From contig NZ_DS989915.1 of NCBI RefSeq assembly GCF_000155615.1, forward strand, positions 3,096,525-3,160,524: 64,000 nt of DNA, read 5' to 3'. Below, piece by piece: positions 19,697-29,304 of the stretch. The stretch comes from Alcanivorax sp. DG881. Lineage in GTDB: Bacteria > Pseudomonadota > Gammaproteobacteria > Pseudomonadales > Alcanivoracaceae. The translations under genes and the position numbers were made by a program. The notes beneath the pieces are model-generated. The model was not told where the DNA came from and did no database searches. It was given only the letters and a program-made list of their open reading frames with translations. Within the stretch, counting starts at the first letter, position 1. The number at the start of each line of letters is the position of its first letter.

Positions 19697-21145
19697 ATGG
19701 CGTATCACATGAAGGGTGAGCCCAATCCCGCAGCATTCTGCCAATCCAAACCTCTCTTAGGGGAGGCTGTGCGCCAGGCACATCAAAATTACCAGGCACC
19801 GTACCGACTGTGCTTAATGGGAGGGCTGGCGGCGCTGTCGTCAGCCGCCCAGTCCCTGGCTGATGTGGTTATGCCATATGGTGCAAAAGTGCCAATTAGT
19901 CTTTCTTTGGTGGGGATTGCGCTTTCTGGCGAACGTAAATCGACAGTCGAGCGAAGATTCATGAAAGAAATCAAGGCGCTCGATGACAACCTTGAGGAAG
20001 AGCACAACAGCAACTTGGCAGATTACAAGGTCAAAATGCTGGAGTGGAAGGGGCGGAAAAAGCAACTCGAAAAGCAACTGGCTAAATCTGGTAGCGACGA
20101 CCATGAATTGACCAGCATCCGAGAGGCGCTGCGTGAGTTGCTGGCTACTGAGCCAACCAAACCCCAGCGAGCGAAGATAGTCTACGAAGACATCTCCCCC
20201 ATGGCAATGTTGAATGCATTGAATGAAACAGGGGTGGGCACCTTGGTTTCAAGCGAAGGTGGCATCATCGTGGATGGTAAGTCGTTTGATGCCGTGCCGC
20301 ATTTGAACTCCCTCTGGAGTGGAGACAAGGTCTCTGTCGCGCGGGTTGGCAAGCCCTCTCTGAATATCAGTGATGCAAGGCTTACTGTGTCGATTATGCT
20401 GCAGCCGGAAATATTCAAGCCCCAAACCGGAAAGAAAGGGGAAAAGATCCGTGGTTCGGGCCATTGGGCCAGGTACCTGGTGATTAACCCAGAATCGACA
20501 CAGGGGACTCGTTTATCCACCCGACAGGCCAATTCCTGGGAGCATCTGGATGCGTTCGACCGTCGAATCCGTGAAATCCTGAGTAAGGCCAGAATGGCAC
20601 GGATTGTGGGGGATGTTGAGCGTGAGGAAATCCGATTCTCGGAGGAGGCCGCAGCGGCATGGTACAAGTTGGCGGACCGTATTGAGGAGGCAATTCTCCC
20701 TGGCGGTCAGTTCGAGCATGCTTCCGATCACGCGTCCAAGCTGGGTGAAAATATCGCCCGGGTGGCCGCGCTGCTGCACTACTTTGAGGAGGACGGGGAT
20801 GCGATCTCCGTAGAAACGCTCAATGTCGCAGCGGACATCTGTGCGGAGTGCTCGGATGACTTTCTGAAGCTGTTCGTTCCTCCGCCGGAAGAGATCAGAG
20901 ATGCAATTGAGTTGAATAAACTCATTAACCGGATTCGCGATGATGGCTGGCGGTTCATCCGTAAGACTTACCTGCACAAGCGTTGCCCGAACGCTCAACG
21001 AACCGGAGGGCGCTTCTTCCGGGCTTTGGATGTTCTGCTGCGCGAAGGAGTCATTCGCTCCTACGTGGACATGAGCAACGCGCAATGTCTGGATCTTTGC
21101 CCGCTGCTCCCTCTGCCTTGGGGAGTGCAAAACGGACATCATTGA
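19697..21145 (+). CDS. YfjI-like DUF3987 protein
   Basis: 482-aa DUF3987 (YfjI) family protein, common in P4-like satellites and cryptic prophages beside AlpA. A degenerate P-loop-like segment SGERKST (about residue 74-80) follows a hydrophobic beta strand, as in the primase/helicase-like family core. Residues about 100-145 are charged and helical (KMLEWKGRKKQLEKQL). A replication-initiation role has been suggested for the family but is unproved. The start at 19697 directly after the alpA stop was preferred to 19682. A strong terminator follows at 21156. Confidence 0.85.
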   Translation: MAYHMKGEPNPAAFCQSKPLLGEAVRQAHQNYQAPYRLCLMGGLAALSSAAQSLADVVMPYGAKVPISLSLVGIALSGERKSTVERRFMKEIKALDDNLEEEHNSNLADYKVKMLEWKGRKKQLEKQLAKSGSDDHELTSIREALRELLATEPTKPQRAKIVYEDISPMAMLNALNETGVGTLVSSEGGIIVDGKSFDAVPHLNSLWSGDKVSVARVGKPSLNISDARLTVSIMLQPEIFKPQTGKKGEKIRGSGHWARYLVINPESTQGTRLSTRQANSWEHLDAFDRRIREILSKARMARIVGDVEREEIRFSEEAAAAWYKLADRIEEAILPGGQFEHASDHASKLGENIARVAALLHYFEEDGDAISVETLNVAADICAECSDDFLKLFVPPPEEIRDAIELNKLINRIRDDGWRFIRKTYLHKRCPNAQRTGGRFFRALDVLLREGVIRSYVDMSNAQCLDLCPLLPLPWGVQNGHH

Positions 21146-21155
21146 TCAATTTTAC

Positions 21156-21197
21156 CTGCGATTCCTGCGACGCGTAGCGGGAATCGCAGTTTTTTTG
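21156..21197 (+). terminator. Terminator after the alpA-yfjI operon
   Basis: CTGCGATTCC (21156-21165) pairs perfectly with GGAATCGCAG (21180-21189), followed by seven T. Strong intrinsic terminator just after the DUF3987 stop. Confidence 0.92.
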
Positions 21198-21427
21198 ATG
21201 CGGAAAGTCGCATTTTCGATTCTTCACCCGCACCTCTACCTATTTATTTGGATAGTGGAATATTCCGTGTTTGCAGCACCAATTTCACTGCTGTGCCAGG
21301 CTTTCGATTGGGATGGAGGCTTCTGTCTTTACCGGTAATAGATATGTGGAATGGGTGTTTCCTGTTTAATAGTTAAAATTAAATAAGCCCGATCTCTCTT
21401 CAATCCACAAATATAAATTTACAGCCA
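21198..21427. other. AT-rich region before the Gp2-like gene
   Basis: About 230 bases without a credible ORF. AT-rich in its right half (TTAATAGTTAAAATTAAATA at 21366-21385). It probably holds the promoter of the next gene and could hold a replication origin. No iterons are visible. Confidence 0.5.
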
Positions 21428-21463
21428 AGCATTTCCTATGGTGAAACCAAAATAGGAAATGCT
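21428..21463 (+). promoter_or_regulatory. 12-bp hairpin occluding the Gp2-like gene's ribosome site
   Basis: AGCATTTCCTAT (21428-21439) and ATAGGAAATGCT (21452-21463) form a perfect 12-bp stem with a 12-nt loop, ending two bases before the ATG at 21466. The likely SD AGGAAA is inside the stem. It could be a translational operator or, as DNA, a cruciform recognised by the replication protein. Confidence 0.75.
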
Positions 21464-21465
21464 AA

Positions 21466-22200
21466 ATGTCACGTCATCACGATTACCCAAACCTGAAGCT
21501 CATCTATGGAGATGAATGGAGAGGTCTTCCTCTAGGGAAGCAAGCTCCGTATGGAGAGCGCTACCTTGAAGTCAATTTGAACGTTATGAGGAGCGCCATA
21601 GAGAGGCACAGACGTAGCTTTGTAGTGCTGTTCGTTCTCCGTCTTCCCTACGGATACGCCATGCCAGCTAAAGGCCTGATCAGCCGATTCATGAAATCCC
21701 TAAAGGCTCAGGTTCAGGCTGACCTGAATGCTCGATCAACTGAGTCGGGGCGGCGGCTTCAAAGCGACGTTACCTTTCTCTGGGCCAGGGAGAAGAGTGG
21801 GGCAGAAAACTGTCACTTTCATGTCGCGATCTTTCTGAATCGGGATGTGTACAATTCAATTGGTAACTATGAGCTACAGTGGTGCCTTGAAGGCTATGAT
21901 TTCTTTGCTCCAGGGAGGCCCCGCGCAGGGTCGCTCCATCATCGCTTGACCAGGGCTTGGGCCACGGCGTTGGGGATTTTTGAGGAGCAGGGGGTGGGAT
22001 TAGTGGATTATCCGCGCAACGCTGAGTACCACCTAGATGCACACGATATCGATTTTCCCTTTGCGTTTGCAGATCTGTTCGGACGTCTGAGCTATATGGC
22101 GAAAATTCGCACAAAAGACTATCGAGCGGGAGCCGACTGTTACGGGTCTAGCCGGGTCCCCGGCAGTGAAGCCTATTTCCCTGATTACGAACCATTTTGA
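21466..22200 (+). CDS. Inovirus Gp2/YagK-YfjJ family replication-like protein
   Basis: 244-aa protein of the inovirus-type Gp2 / YagK-YfjJ C-terminal family (DUF3296). The key segment NCHFHVAIFLNRDVY (about 109-123) contains the HFH that corresponds to the metal-binding HUH-like motif of replication initiators. YMAKIRTKDYR near the C-terminus is also typical. Neighbouring YfjI and AlpA genes support a satellite-like replication module. The coding region is AT-richer than the core genome. A 12-bp hairpin covers its ribosome site. Nicking activity is plausible but not shown for the family. Confidence 0.82.
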   Translation: MSRHHDYPNLKLIYGDEWRGLPLGKQAPYGERYLEVNLNVMRSAIERHRRSFVVLFVLRLPYGYAMPAKGLISRFMKSLKAQVQADLNARSTESGRRLQSDVTFLWAREKSGAENCHFHVAIFLNRDVYNSIGNYELQWCLEGYDFFAPGRPRAGSLHHRLTRAWATALGIFEEQGVGLVDYPRNAEYHLDAHDIDFPFAFADLFGRLSYMAKIRTKDYRAGADCYGSSRVPGSEAYFPDYEPF

Positions 22201-22227
22201 AAGGGTGAGGGCGAAACGGGCTGGTCG

Positions 22228-23115
22228 CTAGCCAGCCCCCCAAAGCCAGCCCTTCACCTCATCCCTATTAGCCAGCACCACCTGCTGGGCCTCGGGGTCT
22301 CGGTGGTGCGGCCCATCCAGCCTAAGCAGCTGCACAATGTAATTGGCCATGGCGGCCCGGCACTCAATAGTCAGCGCCCCATCGGTCATGCCGTAATCCA
22401 GCGCAATCACTTCCTGCTGAGACGCAGAAAGACGGGGGTCTGGAGTGACCTGCAGAGTAAGCCGCTCTTGCCAGGCATCATCCTGTTCAGCGTGGTACTC
22501 GCCTGGAAGCGTCAGCTCGGGTTCATCCTGAATCCGGCTTAATACGAAATCCCGGTAGCCGCTACTCTTCTCGCACCAGGCACGGACATGCCAGCGCATG
22601 CCACTGTGCACCACTGTGTGGGGCTGGATAACGCGATACTCAGGCTCCGGGTTGCTCAAGGAGGCGTACTGGACCTCCACGCGGAGTTTATCCCGGCAGG
22701 CCTGGAGAATCGGGCGCAGCACACTCGGGCGTAGGTCACGGGAAGGAGGAAGTAGCACTTCGGTATTGAGTTCGCGCACATCCAGGGCCTCAAAGGCACA
22801 ACTGAGGTCCTCCCGGGCATGCATCATCTGCAGGTATTCATCGGCCACGCCCCGTGTGAATACGGGCTTGAAGGTGCTGGCGGGCTTGTAGCCCTTAAGG
22901 GAGCGGTCGTAAACCAGGTTGGCCGGCGCATATTCAGCAAGATAGTGGTTAATGTCCTTGCTGGCTTGCTGCCGACCAATGCCAAACGCCCGCTGAAGGT
23001 GGTTGGTCGTCAGTCTCCCTTCCCAGAGGGCGATCACCTCGATCAGTCTGTAGCGCAATAACAGATCCCAGCGCAGCGGCCAGTCCGCTGCGTTTTTACC
23101 TGCTGTCCGTGCCAT
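22228..23115 (-). CDS. brxR: BrxR/CapW-type WYL regulator
   Basis: 295-aa regulator: N-terminal winged helix (RLIEVIALWEGRLTTNHLQR, then GIGRQQASKDINHYL), WYL domain in the middle, and a WCX C-terminal extension (MANYIVQLLRLDGPH). This is the architecture of BrxR, which represses BREX operons, and of CapW of CBASS loci. It is transcribed away from the BREX genes from a shared 162-base region. Start MARTAG at 23115 was preferred over 23145 because the winged helix begins right after. WYL domains probably sense a ligand, perhaps nucleic acid; the ligand is unknown. Confidence 0.88.
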   Translation of the reverse strand: MARTAGKNAADWPLRWDLLLRYRLIEVIALWEGRLTTNHLQRAFGIGRQQASKDINHYLAEYAPANLVYDRSLKGYKPASTFKPVFTRGVADEYLQMMHAREDLSCAFEALDVRELNTEVLLPPSRDLRPSVLRPILQACRDKLRVEVQYASLSNPEPEYRVIQPHTVVHSGMRWHVRAWCEKSSGYRDFVLSRIQDEPELTLPGEYHAEQDDAWQERLTLQVTPDPRLSASQQEVIALDYGMTDGALTIECRAAMANYIVQLLRLDGPHHRDPEAQQVVLANRDEVKGWLWGAG

Positions 23116-23157
23116 GGATATGCTCCAAAAAGCGATATGTGTCAAAAGGCGACGTGT

Positions 23158-23180
23158 TCATGTATTCAGTATCGACATGA
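23158..23180. promoter_or_regulatory. Candidate BrxR operator
   Basis: TCATGT (23158-23163) and ACATGA (23175-23180) form an inverted repeat with an 11-base spacer in the divergent brxR/lipoprotein region. The position suits autorepression by BrxR. The short arms make this a modest prediction. Confidence 0.35.
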
Positions 23181-23277
23181 CGATAATAAGTAAATAGCCT
23201 TTGGGTGTCATCATGGACGAGACAACAGCGGCAGGATGCCGCATCTGACTTAGGGAAAAGTGGCGAAGGAGAAAACA

Positions 23278-24090
23278 ATGAAAGTCTATGCACTACTGAT
23301 GCTTGTCCTGGCGACCATGGCCTTTACCGGCTGTTCCGACCCCACCATTGATGCCTCCAGTGAGGCCAAGATGAAAGAGTCTGTGGCCAAGGCCCGGGAG
23401 TCATTGCCTGAGGCGAAGCGGTCAGAGTTTGATCAGGCGGTTCAGTTGATCGCCTTTAGTCAGATCGATATGAAAAGCCTGTTTGCCAATGGCGGAGCTG
23501 GTGCGGGTGATATGGAAGGCAAAATGCGGGACGCCCTGAACGGCAAGACGGCGGAGCAGGTGCTGGCCCAGGCAGAGCAAATTCAGGCCGAGCGCAAAGC
23601 CCGGGAGAAAGAGCAAGCACTGGCCGAGATCCGCGAACTTGTTGCCAAGCGGGACAAGGCTGAGCAGGCCAAACAGCAGCTGGAGCAGTTCCAAGTGGTT
23701 CGCTCCCGCTTCTATATGCGAGAACGGCAATACCTTGGCGAGCAGCCGATCATTGAGCTAACGGTCAAGAACGGCACGGATCAAGCCATCTCCCGTGCCT
23801 ATTTCTCCGGCACCATCGCCAGCCCTGGCCGGAGCGTGCCCTGGCATGAAGACCAGTTCAATTACAGCATTTCCGGTGGCTTGGAGCCGGGTGAGGATGC
23901 CTCCTGGACGCTGGCACCGAACAGTTATTCTGATTGGGGCAAAGTGGATGCTCCTGCAGATGCGATCTTTACTGTGATGGTGGAACAGCTGGACGGGCCG
24001 GATGGCGAAGCCCTGTATTCCACTAGAGGTTTCAGCGAGCGAGATCGTAACCGGCTGGCGGAGCTGAAAATGCAGTATGGAGTTGATTAA
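23278..24090 (+). CDS. BREX-associated lipoprotein (DUF6694-like)
   Basis: 270-aa secreted lipoprotein. Signal peptide with lipobox AFTGC (Cys about 18), then a helical charged region (about 95-140, KAREKEQALAEIREL) and a C-terminal beta domain (about 150-265, FYMRERQYLGEQPIIELTV). It resembles the DUF6694 family, though that assignment is from memory. ATG 23278 has AAGGAG upstream. It is the first gene after the divergent promoter and precedes brxA by 413 bases. A periplasmic lipoprotein is not part of the BREX core; it may be a sensor, entry blocker or passenger. Confidence 0.75.
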   Translation: MKVYALLMLVLATMAFTGCSDPTIDASSEAKMKESVAKARESLPEAKRSEFDQAVQLIAFSQIDMKSLFANGGAGAGDMEGKMRDALNGKTAEQVLAQAEQIQAERKAREKEQALAEIRELVAKRDKAEQAKQQLEQFQVVRSRFYMRERQYLGEQPIIELTVKNGTDQAISRAYFSGTIASPGRSVPWHEDQFNYSISGGLEPGEDASWTLAPNSYSDWGKVDAPADAIFTVMVEQLDGPDGEALYSTRGFSERDRNRLAELKMQYGVD

Positions 24091-24503
24091 ACCGGCCACC
24101 GACAGAATGGAGAGAACATGATTCAGGTGGGGTAGGGACTTGGATAGCTCCGGCCGGTAACATACGGAAAAGTTATTAGGTTCGCCCGGGATCAGGTAGG
24201 CCAGCAGTATTCCTGTAATGTGACGGGTGGCGCGACGGCTCTGGCCCAGGCCCCCATTGCTGTACGTTGCGCTTTGCGAGGCTGTGAAGTGCAACCTCAT
24301 GGGGATAGGAGAGGGGGAAGATGTTGCAACAATGGTGGAGTTCAGCTCGCGTTAGCGCCCCCTGCGTATGTCTCTCTATGCGGGTTACAATCGGAGGCTG
24401 CACCGCTAAAATGCCAATAAAATCGGGCGGTTGCGGAATAGGTCACCAGCCCGACCTGCAATCTCACCGGCCATCGCTGTACCAAGCCAGACAAGGAGCC
24501 CCA
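24091..24503 (+). other. Gene-free stretch between lipoprotein and brxA
   Basis: 413 bases with no convincing ORF. ACCGGCC (24091-24097) and GGCCGGT (24152-24158) could form a long-loop hairpin after the lipoprotein gene. A weak -10-like TACAAT sits at 24386-24391. The length suggests a brxA promoter or an untranslated leader, but I see no strong consensus. Confidence 0.4.
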
Positions 24504-25088
24504 TTGCTAGCCAATTTTACCAAGGCATCGCTGATCGTTCCTGAAACGCAGGCTATCGCTCGTCTGTTGCTGGAGCACCCGGATGTCGAGCGGTGGCGGC
24601 AGGCAATCGAGGCAGAGAATGTCCTTCAGGCGAAAACGGTCAATACCGCCAAAAGCTACGCCACTATAGCCCGCATGCGCCTGGAAACCATGGATGAGAC
24701 GCTCTGGGAGATTGTTGCCAATGCAGAACGCCCAACGGCGACCCAGGCGATTCTGGCCTGCGCCCTGAAATTTTCGCCGTTGCTGGCCGAGTTCATGCGC
24801 ACCGCGTTAAGTGATGAGTACCGCCGAATGAGCCCTGGCCTGGAAGACCGTATCTGGCGAAGCTTCTTTGCAGACATGACTCTCGTGCACGCCAACCTGG
24901 CCGAGGTCTCCGAGGGCACCCAAGCCAAGCTTCGCCAGAATGCCTACCGCATACTGACTGAGGCCGGCTATCTGGCTAAAAATAAAACGAAATCCTTGCA
25001 GTATGTGCGTGTGCTGCCTGAAGTCCGTCATTATTTGGCCACACATGGCCATAACGACATTCTGTCAGCCATGGATTGCGCGCATTGA
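24504..25088 (+). CDS. brxA: BREX protein BrxA (DUF1819)
   Basis: 194-aa BrxA, a small DNA-binding protein of type I BREX with a NusB-like fold. ANFTKASLIVPETQAIARLL at the N-terminus and the AIEAENVLQ..T..TAKSYATIARMRL core match the family. The start is TTG at 24504, preceded by AAGGAG with ideal spacing; upstream in-frame ATGs lack this and would add 61 residues not found in the family. brxB starts 13 bases after the stop. Confidence 0.9.
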   Translation: MLANFTKASLIVPETQAIARLLLEHPDVERWRQAIEAENVLQAKTVNTAKSYATIARMRLETMDETLWEIVANAERPTATQAILACALKFSPLLAEFMRTALSDEYRRMSPGLEDRIWRSFFADMTLVHANLAEVSEGTQAKLRQNAYRILTEAGYLAKNKTKSLQYVRVLPEVRHYLATHGHNDILSAMDCAH

Positions 25089-25101
25089 AAGGGAGACCGG
25101 C

Positions 25102-25674
25102 GTGAACCGCCTTGACGAACGACTGAACAAAATACTGCCCACCCTGACGTCAACTAAATTCAGGGAAAACCAAGGTCTGGGTAATGAAGTGCCGTTTTAT
25201 GCCTTCGATTACCCGGCAGAAAGTGAGGTGCAGGTGCGCGAGCATGTTGACTTCTTGGTTGCACAGCTTGCCAAATCCAAGCCGTTGCTTAAGGTTGCCC
25301 GCGTTCACCTGTTCCAGGTGTTGGTAGATATGCTGGAAGAGCGCAATTTCTACGACAAGGCCGTGAAGCTGCAAGCCGCCAAGGGTGGCGAGGCGTTACT
25401 GAAACAGCTTAAGGGGCCGTTAAAGGCAGAAAAGGTAGCAGACTTTATCACCGCAAAATGGCCGGTCGATGACTACGACGCCTACCTGATCGATGGAGTC
25501 GGCAGTGCCTATCCGATCATCCGTACCCACAAATTGCTCAACGTCTTGCAGCCCTACACCGGGTTAACGCCACTGGTGCTGTTCTTTCCAGGCGAATACG
25601 ACGGCCAGTCGCTGCGCCTGTTCGGTCAGTTAAGCGACACACCATATTACCGTGCCTTTCGGCTGGTCGATTGA
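25102..25674 (+). CDS. brxB: BREX protein BrxB (DUF1788)
   Basis: 190-aa BrxB of the DUF1788 family, a core BREX protein of unknown activity. Core segments LDERLNKILPTLTS, IPFY-like VPFYAFDYPAE and DAYLIDGVGSAYPIIRTHKL, and the ending PLVLFFPGEYDGQSLRLFG, are family traits. GTG 25102 with GGGAG upstream was chosen; longer in-frame starts would overlap brxA. Followed by brxC after 28 bases. Confidence 0.92.
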   Translation: MNRLDERLNKILPTLTSTKFRENQGLGNEVPFYAFDYPAESEVQVREHVDFLVAQLAKSKPLLKVARVHLFQVLVDMLEERNFYDKAVKLQAAKGGEALLKQLKGPLKAEKVADFITAKWPVDDYDAYLIDGVGSAYPIIRTHKLLNVLQPYTGLTPLVLFFPGEYDGQSLRLFGQLSDTPYYRAFRLVD

Positions 25675-25702
25675 AAACAAAATATAAACAGGGAGATAAA
25701 GC

Positions 25703-28700
25703 ATGCCGATAGGGGATATGTTCGAGCGCAGCATCCAGCGCAGCATTAACGGCGTCATCAAGGCGGATCAAAAGGACGACGCCAACGTCTGGCAGGAGCT
25801 CGACGAATACGTCATCACCAAAGAGCTGGATGGCCACCTGCGCGGTTTCTTCGAGCGCTATCTCTCTGCCCTGGATAACCCCGCTGAGGCCAGCGGCAAT
25901 GTGGGGGTCTGGGTCTCCGGCTTCTTCGGCAGCGGTAAATCGCACTTCATCAAAATCCTCTCCTACCTGCTCGCCAATCGGCAGGTCAGCCAGGAAGGGC
26001 AAACCCGCAAAGCCCAGGACTTCTTCGAGGACAAAATCACCGATCCCATGCTGGCGGGCGACATTGCCCGCGCCATTACCGGTGACACCGACGTGCTGCT
26101 GTTCAATATCGACAGCAAAGCCGATGCCGATAACTCCCGCGATGCCATCCTCAAGGTGTTCCTGAAAGTCTTCAACGAAATGCGCGGCTTCAGCCCGGAT
26201 CACCCACATATTGCCCGCCTGGAGCAGGAGCTGGAGGAAAAAGGCGCGTTCGACACCTTCAAAGCCGAATTCGAAAAAGCGGCAGGCTCCCCCTGGTTGG
26301 ATGAGCGTGACGGCTACACCTTCTACTCTGATGCCGTCGCCACCGCCTATGGCGCAGCCATGGGGCAAGCGGTATCCGATCCCGATGTTTGGCTGGAGCG
26401 CCTGGAGCGCGACTTCGACAACTGGCTCTCGGTCGAAAACGTCGGCAAGATGATCAAGGAGTACTTGGACAAATGCGGTAAACAGCACCGCATCGTCTTT
26501 CTGGTGGACGAGATAGGACAGTTCATTGGTGGCAACACCCAGTTGATGCTGAACCTGCAAACCATCACGGAAAACCTGGGCACCATCTGTGATGGCCGCG
26601 CTTGGGTTATTGTCACCTCCCAGGAAGATATCGACGCCGTTGTCGGTCAGCTCAAAGCCAGCAGCGCCAACGACTTCTCCAAAATTCAGGGGCGTTTTCG
26701 CACCCGCCTGTCGCTGTCGTCTGCCAACGTCGATGAGGTCATCCAAAAGCGCTTGCTGAAAAAGCGCCCGGAAGCCGCAGACACCCTGCGCGAGCTATTC
26801 CGCAAAGAAGCGGACATTCTCAAAAACCAGCTCAGCTTCACCAACACCGGGCGCACCTTCAAGGCCTACGCCGATGAAGATGAATTCGCGGAGGTGTACC
26901 CCTTTGCGCCCTACCAGTTCACCCTGGTGCAAAGCATCTTTGAATCCGTGCGCAAGGCCGGCGCCACTGGCTTGCACCTGGCGCGGGGTGAGCGCTCGCT
27001 GCTGGATGCTTTCCAATCTGCTGCCAAAGCGGTGGTAGAGCAGGAGCCGGGTATACTGGTGCCGCTGTACTGTTTTTACCCCTCCATTGAAAGCTTCCTC
27101 GAAGGGGTGGTGAAATCCACCATCGAAAACGCCGCCAAGAACCCCTCGCTGCAGGATTTCGATGTCAACGTGCTGCAAACCCTGTTCTTGATCCGCTATG
27201 TGGACGAGATCCCAGGCAATGTCGATAACCTCATTACCTTGTTTATCGACCAGATCGACGCCGACCGTCGTGGCCTGCGCACGCAAATCGAGGAAAGCCT
27301 GCAGCGGCTGGAAGGTCAAACCCTGGTCAGCCGCAACGGCGATAACTTCTTCTTCCTCACCAATGAAGAGCGTGATATCAGCCGCGAGATCAAAGCGGTC
27401 GACCTCACCGCCGCAGAAGAAGCCAAGAAGCTGGGGGAGCTGATTTTTGAAGACCTGCTTGGCGGTATGCGCAAATTCCGCTTTACCGACAACGGCAATG
27501 ACTTTGCCCTTAACCTCAGCTGTGACCAACACCCTTACGGCAATCGCAATGAGGGTGCCCTGAATCTCCAGGTCATCACCCCGCTGATTGACGACCGCGA
27601 CGAATGGCGCGACGACAAAACCCTCATGCGCAGTACCGACGGCGACGGCCAGGTCATTTTGCGCCTGCCAGACGATAGTCAGCTGGCCACCGAGCTGCGG
27701 CAGTACATCCAGACCGACAAATACGTGATGAAGCGTACGGATGGCAGCCTGCCATCCACCGCCAGGCGTATCCTGCAAGACCGCGCCGATGAAAATCGTC
27801 AGCGCCGTGATCGCCTCAAAATCACCCTGGAAAAGCTCCTGCAAAACGCCGTGGCGTTTGCTGCCGGCCATCAACCAGTCCTCAAAGCCTCCACCGCCCA
27901 GGCCATCGTCAATGAAGCCCTGCATGACCTGGTGCGCAACAGCTTTGGCAAACTGGCCTATATCGAACACCTCACCGGGGATCCGCAGGCCGAGATCAAA
28001 GCTCTGCTGGATGATCCGTCAACGCTGGCCCTGGATCTGGGCGAAGGCGAGACCGTCAACCCCCGCGCCCTGAAAGAAGTGCAGCAATACGTCGAACTGG
28101 CCAGTGCCAGCCACCGCCAAATCATCCTGCATGACCTAGCCAATACCCACTTTGCCCGCCGCCCCTATGGCTGGTCGGAATGGGAAACCGTTTTGCTGGT
28201 GATTCGTTTGGTCAGGGCGGGGGAGCTCAGCCTCAAGCTCAATCAAACCGTATTGCCTATCGAGAAGGTCTACGAGCAGCTCAACCCGCCGTCGCGCTGG
28301 CGCTCCATTGAGGTAGAGCGTCGCAAAGCCATTGGTAGTGGTGAGCTTCAGCAAGCCAGAAACCTCACCCGTGACATCTTCGGCAAGCTCCCCCCTGAAG
28401 ATGAAGACCGCCTCTATGCGGCCATCAAAGGCCATCTGCAAAACTGGCAGCAAGACTTCAAGCAGTGGAACACCCTCAGCAACACCGGCTACCCCGGCAA
28501 GTCCCTGGCGGATGAAGGCCTGGCCCTGTGCGACAAGCTGCTGTCCCCACCCGACAGCTTTACGGCCATACAGCAGTTCACCGGCCACAAAGATGACCTG
28601 CTGGATGCCGCCGATAATCATCAAGAGCTTGGCCACTTCTTCACCAACCAGAAGCCGGTCTGGGACAAGCTCATCCAGGCGCTGCGCGAGTTTGACCCTA

Positions 28701-29281
28701 ACCGCCCCGCGCTGGAAAAAGACAACGGCGCAAAAACCGCGCTGCAACGGCTGGAAGCCATCCGCACGGCGCCTTCGCCCTTTGGCCTGCTGCAAGAGGT
28801 GGAAGCCCTAGTGAGCAAAATCGACCAGGTGAACAGCGCGGAGATCGCCAGGGTGCGCACCCATGCGCTGGACTATATCGATAGCCAAATTGCACGGGTC
28901 AGCGCCGATCTGGATGCCGCCAAGGCCGATGCGGATACCCGCAACCAATGCCTGCACCCGCTTCAAACCCTGCGCCAACGGGCAGAAACACAAACCAGCC
29001 TGGCACACCTCCATCAGCTATCCACCCAGTCCACCGATGCAGCGGACGATGCGGTAGACAAACTCGCCAAAATTTCCGCCAAAGCCAAAAAGGTAGCGGA
29101 AGAAACCGGCGAGTATCCGGTCGAAACCGTGCCAGCAGTAAAGCCAGTGAAAGCGATCCACGCCAGCCGGCTTACCAGCACCTACATCGAAGATGCGGAA
29201 AGTGCCGAGCAATATCTGGAAGCGCTGCGCAAAGAAATGATGGATGCACTGGCTAAAGACTGCCGCGTGCAAATCCGCTAA
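25703..29281 (+). CDS. brxC: BREX ATPase BrxC
   Basis: 1192-aa ATPase of the BREX complex (formerly PglY-like, DUF499-related AAA+). Walker A GFFGSGKSH at about 73-81; Walker B IVFLVDEIGQFI at about 262-273; downstream ATP-sensor region TSQEDIDAV. The C-terminal third is helical. Length fits BrxC (about 1200). The gene strongly prefers C- and G-ending codons, like the flanks of pglX. pglX follows after 23 bases. BrxC is needed for both modification and exclusion in E. coli BREX. Confidence 0.95.
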   Translation: MPIGDMFERSIQRSINGVIKADQKDDANVWQELDEYVITKELDGHLRGFFERYLSALDNPAEASGNVGVWVSGFFGSGKSHFIKILSYLLANRQVSQEGQTRKAQDFFEDKITDPMLAGDIARAITGDTDVLLFNIDSKADADNSRDAILKVFLKVFNEMRGFSPDHPHIARLEQELEEKGAFDTFKAEFEKAAGSPWLDERDGYTFYSDAVATAYGAAMGQAVSDPDVWLERLERDFDNWLSVENVGKMIKEYLDKCGKQHRIVFLVDEIGQFIGGNTQLMLNLQTITENLGTICDGRAWVIVTSQEDIDAVVGQLKASSANDFSKIQGRFRTRLSLSSANVDEVIQKRLLKKRPEAADTLRELFRKEADILKNQLSFTNTGRTFKAYADEDEFAEVYPFAPYQFTLVQSIFESVRKAGATGLHLARGERSLLDAFQSAAKAVVEQEPGILVPLYCFYPSIESFLEGVVKSTIENAAKNPSLQDFDVNVLQTLFLIRYVDEIPGNVDNLITLFIDQIDADRRGLRTQIEESLQRLEGQTLVSRNGDNFFFLTNEERDISREIKAVDLTAAEEAKKLGELIFEDLLGGMRKFRFTDNGNDFALNLSCDQHPYGNRNEGALNLQVITPLIDDRDEWRDDKTLMRSTDGDGQVILRLPDDSQLATELRQYIQTDKYVMKRTDGSLPSTARRILQDRADENRQRRDRLKITLEKLLQNAVAFAAGHQPVLKASTAQAIVNEALHDLVRNSFGKLAYIEHLTGDPQAEIKALLDDPSTLALDLGEGETVNPRALKEVQQYVELASASHRQIILHDLANTHFARRPYGWSEWETVLLVIRLVRAGELSLKLNQTVLPIEKVYEQLNPPSRWRSIEVERRKAIGSGELQQARNLTRDIFGKLPPEDEDRLYAAIKGHLQNWQQDFKQWNTLSNTGYPGKSLADEGLALCDKLLSPPDSFTAIQQFTGHKDDLLDAADNHQELGHFFTNQKPVWDKLIQALREFDPNRPALEKDNGAKTALQRLEAIRTAPSPFGLLQEVEALVSKIDQVNSAEIARVRTHALDYIDSQIARVSADLDAAKADADTRNQCLHPLQTLRQRAETQTSLAHLHQLSTQSTDAADDAVDKLAKISAKAKKVAEETGEYPVETVPAVKPVKAIHASRLTSTYIEDAESAEQYLEALRKEMMDALAKDCRVQIR

Positions 29282-29304
29282 AAAGTTGGGACGTGAGCGA
29301 AAGC

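Noticed and set aside
24220-24503. N-terminal extension of brxA from the ATG at 24321
   Set aside because: The extra 61 residues do not look like BrxA, and the TTG at 24504 has an ideal ribosome site.
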